From the NCBI GenBank assembly GCA_023078685.1, contig JALGAS010000001.1, positions 3,472,001-3,536,000 of the forward strand: 64,000 nt of DNA, in the 5' to 3' direction. The position numbers and the translations under genes were made by a program. Of the stretch, positions 37,401 to 50,560 are shown in pieces. Every line of letters begins with the position of its first letter. Position 1 is the first letter of the stretch. The notes under the pieces were generated by a model. The model did not search any database, had not been told where the DNA came from, and saw nothing but the letters and a program-made list of their open reading frames with translations. This DNA is from Neopestalotiopsis rosae. Taxonomy: Eukaryota > Ascomycota > Sordariomycetes > Amphisphaeriales > Sporocadaceae.

Positions 37401-39509
37401 ATCTTGATACGGAGTAGTAATCATTCACGGATCACGGAGTCTATATACGAGTCTGGTAACGAAAAAGTGACGAATTTCCTTTCAAGAAAGTGGATAACCG
37501 TCTGGCTAGTAGACTAAAACAGGTCGCACAGCCATGCTGAGTGACGGGCGGATCGGATCGTCGAGCCTGACCTTTACTATGCTATCAGGTTGTTGAAGGC
37601 AGCAGCGTGGATCAAGAGAAAGGCTGCGTGAGGCGACAAGAATTTTCAAAACATGCATTTTGAACACCTAGTTGTTTGTGTAAGCCAACAGTTATATATT
37701 TTGATACGTCTAGTAGCTGACGGATGGTGTAGAAACACAGATGGAGTATGGGTGAATGTGGGTGTCCATAATCAGTAAAAGAGATAAACTCAGCTCGATA
37801 AAAGTGCCAATTCGAACATACGTGAACTCAGGACCAACAAGCGAGGCGCCCAATTGCATATGTAATTCCCATGAAATGTATGTGCGCAAAGGTGCTTAGG
37901 GAAAATTCAAAGCATGTACTCTGTCAGGCTTTGTACATTACATTATCTACTTTACTTTCTTCGAGTCCGCCTACTGTCGTTAATGTTGCATGCTTATTAG
38001 AATCAGAGCGACTTTGCGGCAATGAGGCCGAACGGCACTCTACACACTAGCATGCAGAAACTGTATGGGAAACAGGTCGAAACTTAGTTCGCTTGAGGCG
38101 AAGATGGACAGACTAGTGCTGGAAGGACCACGGGTACGAGCAGACCAAGTATCGAGTACGCGAGCAAAAATCCCTGCGGCCAGCAGGACGCCCATGTACG
38201 ATTGTATTATGGCCGGGCAAACCTCAGCCCGCGGCGTTTAGAGGCCAAGCAAGGTTTCCATCAGAGCCGTCTCATTGTTTTGTGCCAATTCGCTGCCCTG
38301 GGTGGTTGGTCAGTGAAAGATGATAAGCAAAGTTCCCTGGCTCAGCATTCCTCAAGATTGTATATTCAGCATCAAGATAGTAGAACCATCCGCAGCCGCA
38401 CGGGCATATGAACCATCTCTCCTGATTCAGACACAAAATCGGGCTGCCTATAGGCCGTCTTTCGGCCTGTCATGGCTAATATGTGTATCGTATGGGGGAG
38501 CATGACTCACATCAGCCGAGGAAGCAGAAAAGGACCAAGACGGAATAACTCTTGGCCCTTGCGGCGCCATTTACTGCCCACACACACGCACCCACACATA
38601 CCGGTATTCAATGTACAGTAGCAGTTTGGTAAAATGGTAACAGCAGGTTATAGACAATAGGTACCTAATTACGATGCCTATTACGATATAGTGGACACTC
38701 GGCATCCCTGGACGACGTCGTCCTTTTGGGCGGCCACTAATCGACCCCCCGGCCCAGCTCCAACCGACTACCCTGTGTTGGACAGGGCCTCGACAGCGCT
38801 GACTGCCCATCGTCGGATACAAAGTATAGGGTACAGATGCTGGTTGTCGCGCCCAGAGCGTCACTTGATCATTTAGCTGATTTCCAGCCCACTCACAGGT
38901 AACGGCAGTCCGCCGCATGCACTGTGCTGCACACTGCCCCCGCGGTAGCGCTGCAAGAGGCCAATGAAGTGCAACTGTCTCATGTCCTAGCTCGAATTGA
39001 TCTACCTGCTCAATTCTAACACAACTCTCTTGCCTGTCAAAGCAATTAGAAAAGTATCTACTTGACATAGTAAACTTTTTTTTTATTCGATTTGGAAGAA
39101 GAAGGATTGAGAGACAACAAGATTTGCAGCATCAATTCGGTTGAACAGTAGTATGCGAACGCAGCCACTAGCCACGACGACGACGACGCGCTCTCCTCAA
39201 CCTCTACTTCACTACCTGCCGATTCCGCCGACGCCCCTCCAATAAGCCCGCCTGTCTGTCGACCGTTTGGTGTGCGCTCGCTGCCCGCCAACTTCCAACT
39301 CCCCCACCAAACATCATACTGCTTGCAACAGCCCACCACCCGCCTGCCCGCCCGCCATCCCACTTCAATCCCTCTAGCCAGCAACTGCCCACCACGACCC
39401 TGAATTTGACGCCTTTGACCTACTCTCATTCGCAACTTCGCCCCAGCGCCTTGCTCTCGACAAGATCTCGGTCGAAGTTGTGGTTATCGTTCTCTTTCTC
39501 TCGGCAGTC
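28455..39509. other. 11-kb gene-poor interval
   Basis: No convincing protein gene, tRNA, rRNA or intact mobile element was found on either strand. Open frames stay below about 165 codons and do not assemble into family-like spliced proteins. Simple repeats occur: GCA/CTG clusters near 30414-30490, (GGGC)n near 30708-30718, and a CAG/AAG-type run near 36820-36851. An isolated ATCTGATAA lies at 36201-36209. The right 250-300 bp (about 39230-39509) are a C-rich, ATG-poor stretch typical of a long fungal leader and belong to the transcription factor gene. Confidence 0.55.
36820..36851 (+). repeat. AGC/GAAGC simple repeat
   Basis: Imperfect run of AGCAGCAGA units in the gene-poor interval. Confidence 0.8.
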
Positions 39510-42500
39510 ATGTCCAATTCTTCTCCTCCTGCTGCTGTTGCCGCGCCCAATGCCGCCGCCAAAGATGAAACGGGTATGCAGAACCTACCTATCTCAAGTG
39601 CCCCTCTCCCACTCTCTTCTCTGGCCTCCCATCGCCGCCCGCCGCCATGGAGGAAGAGGACGAGTTTATCGTAGTCTTACAAGCTATCCAAGTTACTTCT
39701 TGCGTCCCGGTGACTAATTTTCAGTTCGTGAAGCGTCAACCATTACAGTAAACACCACGAAGGCGCCGCCGACGTTCCCGCCGCCCAAGACTGACAAGCC
39801 TCGGCCTCATGTTTGCGCGACTTGTCAGCGCTCCTTTGCCCGATTGGAACATCTGAAACGGCACGAGAGATCGCACACCAAAGAGAAGCCATTCGAGTGT
39901 CCCGAGTGCTCAAGATGCTTTGCCAGACGAGACTTGCTTCTGCGCCACCAGCAGAAGTTGCACCAGACCACGACCCCTTCGTCTCGACCGAGGAACCGTC
40001 GGGAGAGTACAAGCAGTACAGCTCCAGCCAAGAGCCGGGCTCGGCAGAACAGTGTCGCGAATGCTAATGCTTCCGCTGCTGCCGCTGCAGCTGCTGCCAA
40101 TGCTGCCTCCATGAGGCCGAGGGCCAATACCATCAGCCATGTTGATAATGCTGCCATGCAAATGATTGCAGCTGCAAATGCTCAGGTTGCGAGAGGCCAT
40201 GGTCAGCCCTCGCACAACCGCCACGCCAGCCTTATCGGCTTACCAATGCACAATATGGACCACACCTTTGGCGGTATGTCTTCTGTCATGGGCCAACGCG
40301 GCATGAACCACGGACTTCCCAAACTGGACACTCACGGTATTAACAATCTGGACTTTGGCGCAGGCCTGCGCACCGCTCCGCCTATGGGTTTCGGCCAGCC
40401 TGATTTTGACTTTGAGAATCTTCTCTTTGGACAGCCCGGAAACACCATTAACCCAAATGCGCTTCACTATAGCGAGTCGCCTCATTCCATGGCCCTTGAC
40501 CCAATGTCTCCCTTTGGCACCAGCATGAACGACGTGACTGGTAGCCAGCACTTGGACGACAATTTTGACTGGTTGACAGGATTTGAGCAGAACATGTCGT
40601 TCAACAACCCAAACGAGAATGCTGTAGAGAGCAACTCACCTTCCGCCATGAGCACAACAAGCCAGAGCGGTATCAGTGATGTCATGGTAGACGGATCCAA
40701 CCACCCAGGAGCCACCGCCGCGACCAGTTCAATGTGGCAGCCGGCCATCATGGGGCCGCCCACAACCATGAGCAATCCATTCCTGGACCTCAGCCCCTCG
40801 GTCTTTCCCGATCTCCTGACCGGCGCTCCGGTCTCTCCTCAGCCTGCAGCAGCTCAGAAGGCCATGGATAATGTATACTTTTCGACACCACCGCCGTCCA
40901 TGAGCTCCTTGAGCCCATCTAACATGCCTGGACTGAACACGCAGAATTTGAACCAAGCTCTGAACAGCTTTGGTACTGGCCCTGAGACTCCCACGTCGCT
41001 TGGTGGCCACCATGGACATTCCCCTGTTTCTACCGTTACAGATACAACCAGGGCCGCAATCGTGAGTGCCCTCTCGCAATGCGCTCCACTGTTTGGTGGG
41101 CGCAAATATTCCTTTCCTACGCCAAATTCTCCGATGTCCCCCCAGAATCAGCCAAACGGAGAGAATATCCCGGAGCATGCTAAGAATTTACCCAGCACTC
41201 ATGATTTGCAACGATACGTTGCCTCTTATCTTCGTTTTTTCCACCCTCATTTACCGTTTCTGCATGTTCCGACCCTCTCATTCGACACGCCAACAAAATC
41301 ATCAAATTCCAAGGTCAGCCCCGTGGGTGGAAGTGGGTGTTTGATGCTGTCCATGGCAGCCATTGGCGCTCTTTATGAACACGACCTGTCTCAGTCCAAG
41401 GAATTATTCGAGATGGCCAAGAAGATGATCCAGCTTTATCTAGAGGAACGCCGCAAAGCAGATGTACGAAAGGCCGATTTCCGTCGAACACCAATGTCAG
41501 ACCACGGGTCTTCAGAATCCTCGTTGCACACCCCGCTCTGGCTCGTGCAGGCCATGCTCCTGAATGTGATATATGGGCACAATTGTGGTGACAAGACGGC
41601 TAGCGACATTGCTTCAACGCACTGTGCTGCACTTGTCAGCCTAGCTGATGCGGCTTGTTTGAAGCTGGACACTCCGGACAGCCACGACCCCCAGCTCAAC
41701 GATGCCGAAGGAAACTGGAGTGGGATCAAGATTGAATCCGAGGAACATGCTGAGTGGCTCAAGTGGAAGACGAAGGAAGAGAGGAAGCGCACCCTTTATA
41801 CCATTTTTATCCTTTCTAGTTTGCTGGTTTCTGCTTACAACCACCAACCAGCCTTGACGAATTCCGAGATTCTACTGGACTTGCCCTGTGACGAGGAGTT
41901 TTTTGCAGCGGAAAGCACTGCCGCTTTCCAGCTCAAAGGCGGAGTTCGTGCGGCTGGGCATAACCGCATGTCTTTCCACGATGCTCTCGGTGAGCTCCTG
42001 CGCGCCAATGATAAGCAACAGAAGATAGCCATGAACAGTGTTCATCAACCTTTCGGATCATCTGTCAGCCTCAGCGATCTGCCCAAGAGTGAGCTGCGTC
42101 CTTCCACTTTTGGCTGCCTGGTCTTGATCAATGCCTTGCACAATTATATCTGGGAAACCCGACAGCGCCACCATAACAAAGTATGGACCAACGAGGAAAC
42201 GGAGAAGATGCATCGCCATATCGAGCCCGCACTGAAGGCGTGGCAAGCTGCATGGGCGAGCAACCCTCACCATAGTCTAGAACGACCAAATCCCTTTGGT
42301 ATGGGCCCTCTGTCCGCTGATTCGATTCCACTCCTGGATCTTGCATACGTTAGACTATTCGTCAATTTGTCGCGATCGAAGGAAAAGTTTTGGCAGCGTG
42401 ACTGGGACGGACTGGCTGATGAGCTATCGCGTGGATCGGAGATTATTCAGCATGCGGAGCATTCACCAGCCTCTAATGCGGAATCATCGACGGACCCTTC

Positions 42501-43256
42501 TGACGCTTCGGCCGCCAGCTCAGTCTTTGTGGAGTCCCCGCCAACACAAACGTCGTCTCCAGAGTTTGCCTCTACTAAATTTGTATCGGCGGACCCAGTT
42601 CAGCCAGGATCTAATCGGGTCACATCCAGACGAGAGAAGCACCTGCGTAAGGCAGCATTCTATGCAGCCGACTCACTCTCCATGGCCGATAAACTGGGCG
42701 TGACCTTTGCTGATTTCACCAGTAGAGAACTGCCCATGCAGTCGGCCTTGTGCGCATTCGATTGCGCGCAAGTTTTGGCTGAATGGGTGGCAACGCTGCA
42801 AGACCGTGTGGGTCGATACCTCGGAGTCCTCGGTCAAGACGAAGTCGACCTTGCCCAAGTCCCTGCAATTATGCTCCTCGAGGAAGAAGATGTGAAGCTC
42901 CTAGGAAAAATCCAGGAAGTCATCAGTAGTGCCGAGATGAAAATGAGCTTGGAGTTGGTCAGCGCCAGCGGTACTATGGCCACAGGTATCGATGCACGGC
43001 TCCAGATGGATGACCACAGTGGATTTGCTGCCAAGATTCTGCGTTTGACAGCATATATGATGGATAAATCTGCTGTCTGGCCAGGTGAGTTTTTTCCAAA
43101 TTCACTTAGCTTTTGCTCTGTGATATAATTACCCTTTGAATGTCAATATGGCTAACATGAACACCTTTAGTCACCCACCTGATGGCCCGCTGTCTGGAAA
43201 CTCATGCCAATCACATGCGAGCTCGTGCTGAGAAATCAGTAGTTTCTTCCGAGTAA
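39510..43256 (+). CDS. amdX: C2H2 plus fungal_trans transcription factor (AmdX/ADR1 type)
   Basis: Predicted nuclear transcription factor. Three exons, 39510-39573, 39725-43084 and 43171-43256, give 1169 residues. Two adjacent C2H2 fingers (about 49-105) read [19 protein letters not shown] and [19 protein letters not shown], the paired ADR1/AmdX-type DNA-binding module. A basic Ser/Arg stretch and a poly-Ala run follow. Residues about 130-430 are a low-complexity Asn/Met/Pro/Ser activation-like region with FDFENLLFG and DNFDWLTGF hydrophobic-acidic patches. The second half is a fungal-specific transcription-factor domain (from about [18 protein letters not shown]). The symbol reflects similarity to the Aspergillus acetamide regulator AmdX; true orthology and targets are unproven. 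The upstream intergenic region is unusually long, as is common for regulators with complex promoters. Confidence 0.85.
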
Positions 43257-44608
43257 GGTGTGGCAGTATTCCAACTCAGTCACCAAGATTCATCCATCGC
43301 TCGCTGTTCGAAAAGTCCGGCAGGGGTTGGCACGAACAATATCCTCGCTTGTCATTTGCAGATGAGATACCCTGATTTGATATAGAGAAAAGTCCAGTCT
43401 AGATGACCTTGAATTTGGCTCTCGAGTACAGACTTCATCCGATGGCATTGCAATCGACCAAGTCAAGCAGAAGTTCTGCACCATGCTGTTTTGTATGGAT
43501 CTGGGCATTGGCCCCCGATCAACAAAACACCATCTGCCGCGCGCTTGTCGCTGGTGTGATCACGGCAGAGTATGCACAAAAATGGGCATAAAGGGAACCG
43601 CGCGTGAATGAGCAAAAAAAAAAAAGATGAAGAAGAAAAAAGCAAAGCAAAAAAAGCTTTGGGGAGCGAGATTGTCGACTCAAAACTCTGGCGGGTTATT
43701 TGAGGGGTTCAATTGAGGGGTTCGCCAAAAGTCTCTATCAGCCACGAACTGACCCAGAAACCCCCCCTTGCCCCCTCACTTGAACCCCGCAGTAGCGAGT
43801 CGCGGCGAGGAGAACGTCTAATTGCGCAATGTTATGTCTCAGCAGCCTCCAACCTACTAAGACATCGTTGATGCCAAGAGAAACGTCTCATGTTGCGAAG
43901 CACACTCCGCGTTCAAACAAACTCTCATCACCATCGTCGTCCCTTTACCCAAGAGCAAGAAAATACGGAACAGGACAAAGCAACATTATTGTCCACAGGA
44001 ACAAGAGACCATGAGAAAAACAATGATAACGAGCAAACGATTATGATGTTTATTTAGGCCGTTAACAAGTGAGAGGAGGTCAACACGTGCTGGAGTGACG
44101 ATCTAGCGTTCAGAAGGAAGACGTGTCAATTGTTAGTCACAGGGGAAAATTTTTTTAGAAAACCAAGGATAAAGTAGCGAATTGTATGATACTTAATCAT
44201 ACGCATGTGTAAGACGTGTTTCCATTGAAGCGTTGGGGAATTGATGAGATGGGTGCTTCTTACTTGTCACTGCTAGGTTCAGTGTCATCTGCTCTTGCAA
44301 TAGGCTCTGGGCAGTAGGTTTACAATTCAATCAGCGACCTCGGGTGTCGAGACGCCATCCCGTAGGTTTGAGTTTTAGCTGCGCAGGCACCTTTTTTGCA
44401 ACTACTCTTTTGTTCCATGCTCTCCAAATGCCAGTGTATACTGCCTTCGATGCAGTTCTTCAAGCTTAAACAACTAACCTAGATCATTGTTTGCAGGTAG
44501 CTTTGTAAGGCGCCCAGTGGTTGTCGCAAATTCCAGGAGCCTTTCACGCCATGCAAATGCACGTCCATTTACTTGAATCCAGGTCAGATGCCTTTGACAG
44601 AGACCTAC
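43257..44608. other. Convergent intergenic region
   Basis: Lies between the stop codons of the transcription factor (+) and the tyrosinase (-). It includes an A-rich stretch at about 43613-43655 and a short direct repeat of TTGAGGGGTTC near 43702-43725. No gene recognised. Confidence 0.6.
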
Positions 44609-46149
44609 CTACTCGTATGTATAACACAATGATCCAGCTTCGAGGTCCATGACTTCGCTCACATTTAATGCTGCGCCTAGCTCGCCGTAAACAAGTTGAT
44701 AGTCCAGCGTAATATTCACGTATGGAATATCGCCGAAAAAGTTGTACGGGTATGCCCACATGACGTCTGGACCCCCTATATCTGTCGAGCGGTTTGGCCA
44801 ATCTATAACGAGGTCAGTCGCATTTCCGAATACTTATGGAGATTCAGGCTTCTAGCCAGGAAGAGGAAGCTCACCAAGGCGCTGCCACTTATTCCACTCC
44901 AGATCCAACATGCCATGGTGCAGCCAGAATAATGGATCGCCGGGCGAAGAATACATGTCAGACATCTGCAAACAGTAGTATCTCGGTTAGTGAACAACCC
45001 AAAGCTCCTGGCAACACAAGGCAATTCGTACCTCGCCAACCATACCACCCACACCAAAATGGCCACCGCCGTGGGTCGTGATGCCCGAGAGGGTCAGGTC
45101 CATGGCCTGCACCCGCCGATCGTAGACGGCGAACTCGTCGGCCTCGAGCTGCCAGTCCGCGAGCGTCCGGTTGAGCGTCTGCGTCGCGAGCCAGGGCGTA
45201 AAGTCGCGCCGGAGGCAGTGCGGCGTGGCCGCCGTGCTGTTCCCCGGGCCCATGGGCACGGTCAGGTTGGCAAAGGGCCCCGAGGCGACGCAGCCGCCTC
45301 CCGTGCGCCCCGGGAGGTCGTCGACGGCCGACGTCTGCGTCAGGTTGCTCACGTCCTCGACGTAAGGGCCGTTGCCACCGAAGCCGTAGACGCTGTCGAA
45401 TATGGGCGACGCCGCCCAGGCCTCCTCGTCGGTGGCGTCGAGTGTCCAGTCCCAGTACCTGCCCCGCGTTTGCTTTGTTAGTATATACATGTCCGAAGCA
45501 ATTCCATCTAGGAGCGTCACTGGAGTATACTCACGGTTGAGCGCCGGTGTACCCGCAAGTGGCTCGGAGGTCTGCTTCCCAGATGGCCACAAAGCCACGA
45601 TGCCAAGGTAGGAACGGACCCTGATAAATTGTTAGGTTGATCTCAAAAGTATCGTCAGGCTGGAATGCTGAGCGCCCCCGTTCATTGGAATGTTACGTAC
45701 GTTGAAATGTATGTGCTCCGTCATGGCAATGTGAAGGGCTTGGTAATCATCATACGCCGAGACGACGCCAGAGTACAGACTCGACGTCCTACCCGGCGTC
45801 GACATCATGCACTTGACCGCATCAATGTAACCAAGTTGCTCGTCTTGCGACAAGTTTCTCCTGAATCAAGGGTATCATTTAGTCAGTTTTCTCTGTTTTC
45901 CGTGGACGATCTCTTTTGAGCCATTCCATTTTCTCTCTGTCCTGTCGTCTCTCCCCGCTTTCTCTCCCCTCACCGGTGCGCGTGTGCGAAGAAGCTCGTC
46001 TTTGTGATAACTTGGACGACTTACCATTCTTTCCGCACGAGGGGATCCGTGCAAACGGCTCTGGACCCAACCCTGCTTCCTGCCGCAGCTGCAGATGCGG
46101 TCTTGGCGAGCAACAAGAGTGCCGCGGTGGTCAGGCTTTTGGAAATCAT
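44609..46149 (-). CDS. Secreted tyrosinase / catechol oxidase-like copper enzyme
   Basis: Predicted type-3 copper oxidase that hydroxylates monophenols and/or oxidises catechols to quinones. Six exons (46149-46025, 45860-45701, 45620-45535, 45458-45032, 44965-44875, 44802-44609) give 360 residues. A signal peptide of about 20 residues ends in an Ala-rich stretch. The copper-A site is built from His in ALHIAMTEHIH and FLPWHRGFVAIWEADLR. The copper-B site is built from THGGGHFG and DPLFWLHHGMLD. YWDWTLDA, typical of the family, spans an exon junction and supports the model. Several N-glycosylation sequons (NLT, NST, NRT) fit secretion. It lacks the long C-terminal lid domain of classical fungal tyrosinases, so it belongs with short extracellular tyrosinase/catechol-oxidase-like enzymes. 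Substrate unknown; pigment or phenolic detoxification is possible. Confidence 0.92.
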
Positions 46150-48423
46150 CTTGATTGAGACCGAAGCTTTCTGGCTCTGTGTGACTGAGGGGTAAAGAAA
46201 GTCTTTGACTCTCCTTTTTCCGAGCAGACACCGGGTAGACCGAGTGAGTTTTAATAATTCTCGGTTGAGCCTCCCATCTCGCTAGCAAGGCCCTGTAAGC
46301 CAGGACGTACGACGTGTAATTATGTAGGTGCAACGCGTGTACATTTTTCTCCATAATATCTGCATCGGAGCAGTAATCAATAGTTTTATCTCGCTTGCTT
46401 GCTTGTGGCCATACCGACACTTGGGACAAAGCTAGGATGCACCACCACCGGTGTGAGTGGTTTGCCACATGTGTGGTTTGTCGTGTTCGCATATTCTGCT
46501 TCATTTCATTTGATCCCCCAGTAGAGGACGAAATACTGCTTCGTTTACCCCGGAAAAGACCCTGACAGGGAAATGTTATTCCCCCGGCGGGAGGAGGCAG
46601 GATCATACAGCGGCACAGCCTGGGCAACGAGAATACGACTATAGCATGGATGCTCATCAGGGTTGACACATGGCGCTAAACCGAGTGCGGACCGAGTATG
46701 TTGGTTTTGAGGCACATTGACGGTATACCTCTCTCGGTTGCAGGGGCCATTATTGGACATATGCCACCCGGGGAACTTCGGCATGCCGCAAGGGCTTTTG
46801 CCTGGGAGAGCGAACAAAGAGAGGGCCGAAGATGCCAAGAAGCGTTGGTGCCGGGGTGGGTGAAGGAAATGTTTTGGCTAGAATGGCCGGTTTGCTGACC
46901 TGCAAGACGAGGGAGAAAAAGCTCATTTCAATCAAAACCAAGAAAAGCGGCTCGGATATACTCCCCGACTGGCTCGGCTGCCTAAGCGAATGTAGCTCCA
47001 ATCATATGATGCGAATGCATGTGTCAAGGGTCTATAGGTCGTTGTTCTCCAAGTATGCGCTTCGGCTCGAGGAACACTCTGGGATATTTGCAGTACGCAT
47101 AATATTCCGATCAAATGCGCCACCACCAATTTGTACAGCTCTGATTCCCTACCTTGGTTTTGCGTACCTAGACGATGAGGCGGAAGATGCCCATTTTCTC
47201 GTGCATCTCGAAGAAGTGTTGACAGCAATTTGCAGCAGAGAACGAGAAGTAGAATGTTTTGTTTAATGGACAGTAACTACCGTTACTTCCTCCCGATCGA
47301 GCCTTATTTCTCTATGTTGGTCAACTATTCGATCAAACCGAGACTGTAGCCGCGAACAGGACAACTGACGCTTAAAACCATTTATTCGCACCACGTCCAC
47401 GTAGAGAATAGCATAGTAACTTCTCGCTGAGCCACATTTGACGGCTAGGCAAACTCTTCCTGGCTTGCTCATCCTGCCTTGACATGGGATCAAGATTGCT
47501 CTACCTAGAAGCATTCAACGAGGGGAAGATCCCAGCAACTGTCAAGTCCTTGGAGCCGTATGAGTTGGATACTGAGAACCGTGCTGCACCGTCCCAGCCC
47601 ACGGGACGCATGAACCCAAATGACCCCCCGAGCCATTAGGATGTGAAAGCGAAAGCCACATCTGCGAGTCCCCGCCCCTCCTGGTCGAAGTTGCCGGGCT
47701 CCCCAGTCGGTCATATCTGAAAGGAGATGTTACGGCCTACTCAATTCCAGGCAATCATCAAGGGCGAAAGGACCACCGTCCCTGAATTTGACAGAATAAG
47801 GGAGAGATATCAGTCTCGTATCATAAAAGATTTAGATTAGCATCAGACAGCGACTTTCTACGTGCCTTCGGTTTTAGGACTTTGTCAAGCAATGGGTTAC
47901 GACCATGCCTTTTTGTTGATGTGTTTGCAGTCGAGAATGTAACAGTAGAGGATTGTTTATCGCGTTCGCTCGGTAAACACGACCATATATTGAATGCATA
48001 CGTAAATTAACAAATTACATGAAGCTATATCCCTCGAATATCAGGCCATGGGAAGTGTTGCATTGCCATGACATAGGACGAGGGTCGAGAAATGTGACAT
48101 GCAGCCACAAACGCTCCCCGCAAAACGGGAACCGCAGTTCTGTCCGGTCCCAAAAGAGTTTGACATAGTGATTGGCCCGGAGATATGTCATTCTAGTCTG
48201 TGCAGTGACATTCAGTCGTGCAGGGTTTGGGGTTTGCTCCTGTCCCGTTTCAAAGCAACGTCCTCGTACCGCCAAGTAGGATCTCATTGTATAGACGTGG
48301 TGAATATATACTCCAGACACTGCTTGAGAAAATGACCCACATCTGAACGGGCTTCTTCTGGCAGTCCATCCTCTCGTCGCCGTGCAAGAGATTCTACTCT
48401 GTTGAACTACCTGCATAACAAAG
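46150..48423. other. Divergent intergenic region
   Basis: This 2.3-kb interval separates the start codons of tyrosinase (-) and the rhodopsin-fold protein (+). The longest frame (46832-47266) has no family resemblance. No element other than ordinary promoter DNA was recognised. Confidence 0.55.
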
Positions 48424-49947
48424 ATGAACTCAAGCAGTTATCCCAAGGGGACAGAGTTCTGGGAAACTGACGATTATAGAGGTGCGGGTCAGCGCAATCT
48501 GAATGCAGCCCTCATTGCGTTTTCCTCTGCGTTTTTGGCGATTCGCCTGTACGTTAGGCTGTTCATGACCAAAAGCCCGGGCTGGGACGATGGTCTCGCT
48601 GGGCTTGCTTGGGTGAGTCCTGTGTCTAGCCCCTTGGGAGGAATAGATCGAACTAACATCTTCAGGCATGTCTGGTTGTTCAATCAACATTGGACATTGT
48701 TGGTGAGTGGTCTGACAAATGGTCCATGGTTTCCACATCCCGGGTGATCTGAATACTAATGGAGGATACCACAAGCGGTCAATTACGGCAGCGGTGCACA
48801 CTTGACACTTGTTCCTAGGCCGTTGATTTTAAAGTTCTTCGAGGTACATTGCACGCATGACATATCGACGCGAGATGTAAACTAAAGTCACTTGCCTATC
48901 AGTCGCTTACAACGCAATCTCTTATATATTTTTGGTCTGTTGGGTTTATGCGATTGGCGATTATTGCGTTCCTGCCTCGCTTGGATAAAGATAGTAAGCT
49001 CATCTGGCAAGAAACGTTGAATTGTGTTTGCAGCTAACAGTGGCGGCAGAAAATATCATGGTCATACTATATGGAACGACCGGTGTCGTCTTGATCCAGA
49101 CTTTAACATGTTTCTTTTACAAGTTATTCGAGTGCACACCAGTTCGGTATGGCTGCTAAATCACTCGATTTCCCGATACCGAGCTTGGACTAACAATCTG
49201 ATCGCAGGGACTCTTGGAAGCCACCGGGATCACCAGGCCTCGACTGTGTCTCGACCGACGCCAACGAAGCAATGATGACGGGACACGCGGTCGTCGGCAT
49301 CATGGCTGACCTCGTCCTCATGGCCCTGCCGATATGGGTGATATACACGAAAATGATGTTTTCCCGCAAGAAGTTTCAAGTCATCCTCGTCTTCAGTGTT
49401 GGCGTTTTTGTGGTCGTTACCGGCATCGTTCGTCTCTACTACATGAAGACCCTTGACTTTGCCGTTGACTCGTAAGATATGCCTCCGTTCTTCCTTTGAT
49501 ACTAAAAGACTCCCTGAAGGTCTTTTTACTGTTCGCTGACTTGCAGGGCTCGACAGGAGCTACAAGATGGCGACAATCGGTGTATGGACCGATCTCGAGG
49601 GCCACGTCGGCCTTTGGTGCGGCTGCTTCCCGGCCCTGCAGCCCATCCTCCGCATCGCGAGCTACAAATTGGGCCTCCGCTCGAGTCCCCTCAGCTATGG
49701 CGACAGACCCACGGGACAGTCTGGCCAGCCATCTAGTGGTTATGTTCTGGGCGCCCACCCACGCACGCGATCGAGACATCAGTATCTGCGCAGCGGCAGT
49801 GGTGTCGACTTTGATGGTTTGGACTCGGACACGGACAGCCAGAAGGGCATGGTCAAGCGGCATGAGAACCCCGGAAAAAGCATGGAATTGGGCGAAATAC
49901 AGAAGGAGAGAGAGACCAAGAGTGCGCTGGAAACACCACGTGCATGA
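48424..49947 (+). CDS. Fungal rhodopsin-fold integral membrane protein (PTH11-like)
   Basis: Predicted seven-helix plasma-membrane protein of the fungal rhodopsin/PTH11-like group, often linked to surface sensing, function not established. Seven exons (48424-48612, 48666-48702, 48776-48843, 48903-48993, 49041-49146, 49208-49471, 49557-49947) give 381 residues. Family marks include the first-helix region with [20 protein letters not shown], the segment [32 protein letters not shown] (a conserved loop Cys) and [13 protein letters not shown]. The last 100 or so residues are a polar, charged cytosolic tail. There is no CFEM domain at the N-terminus, unlike PTH11 itself. The acceptors before exons 5 and 7 were chosen because they alone keep the family-like frame. 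Confidence 0.85.
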
Positions 49948-50125
49948 GGATCAACATGGAAAAGGCGAAAAAGAGAGTTTTTCACCGGCATCATAAAAAG
50001 GAGGCTGGAACTGGTTCAATTGAGAACAACATATATTTCACTCATATCGGGGGAAATTGATAAACATTCCATTTTCTATTAAATTGTGTTGCTGATCTCA
50101 TTTGGCCGTTCAATTAGTGTGTCCT

Positions 50126-50560
50126 CTACACCTTGACAGCTTGCAAAAGTCCCTGGTGCTGGGCGGGATGACTCTTCTCCACATTGCCCTTGATCATCTT
50201 GTTCATCAACATGTTGGAGTCAATCTTGACGTTCTCCTCCAACTTGTCGCCGGCCAAGCGCCACTTGCTCTCGAGGCGGATGGCTCCAGTGGGCGCCTTG
50301 GCGTCGATGAAGGCGTCGATGCCGTCCTCGCGGTTGGTGAGGGTGAGAGGGTAAGTGGTCTGGCCAATGGGCTTCTTGTCCGTCACCTCGTAGACGCATG
50401 GCTTATTGAGTGCGGGTGTGCCGGATATCAGCTTGTAGGAGATGTGTTGTGGGCAGGCTGTCTTGATGTACTGGTCGTGGTCGTGCAGGACGGCAATAAT
50501 AGCCTGGGGCGAGGTACCGGCTGGGATGCTGGTTGAAATGCTCGTCTCGACTGGAGCCAT
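50126..50560 (-). CDS. DUF7053-like small protein
   Basis: Intronless gene of 144 residues, ATG at 50560. The N-terminal part (IPAGTSPQAIIAVLHDHDQYIK) and the alternating strands that follow resemble the fungal DUF7053 family, which may have a START-like alpha/beta fold. No signal peptide or membrane segment is present, so it is probably cytosolic. It converges on the rhodopsin-fold gene with only 178 bp between the stop codons. Function unknown. Confidence 0.75.
   Translation of the reverse strand: MAPVETSISTSIPAGTSPQAIIAVLHDHDQYIKTACPQHISYKLISGTPALNKPCVYEVTDKKPIGQTTYPLTLTNREDGIDAFIDAKAPTGAIRLESKWRLAGDKLEENVKIDSNMLMNKMIKGNVEKSHPAQHQGLLQAVKV

Noticed and set aside
46832..47266. 144-codon frame between tyrosinase and rhodopsin-fold genes
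   Set aside because: No recognisable motif, no promoter-like context and no plausible introns.
50102..50536. 144-codon frame antisense to the DUF7053 gene
   Set aside because: Exact shadow of the sense gene, whose protein has family resemblance.
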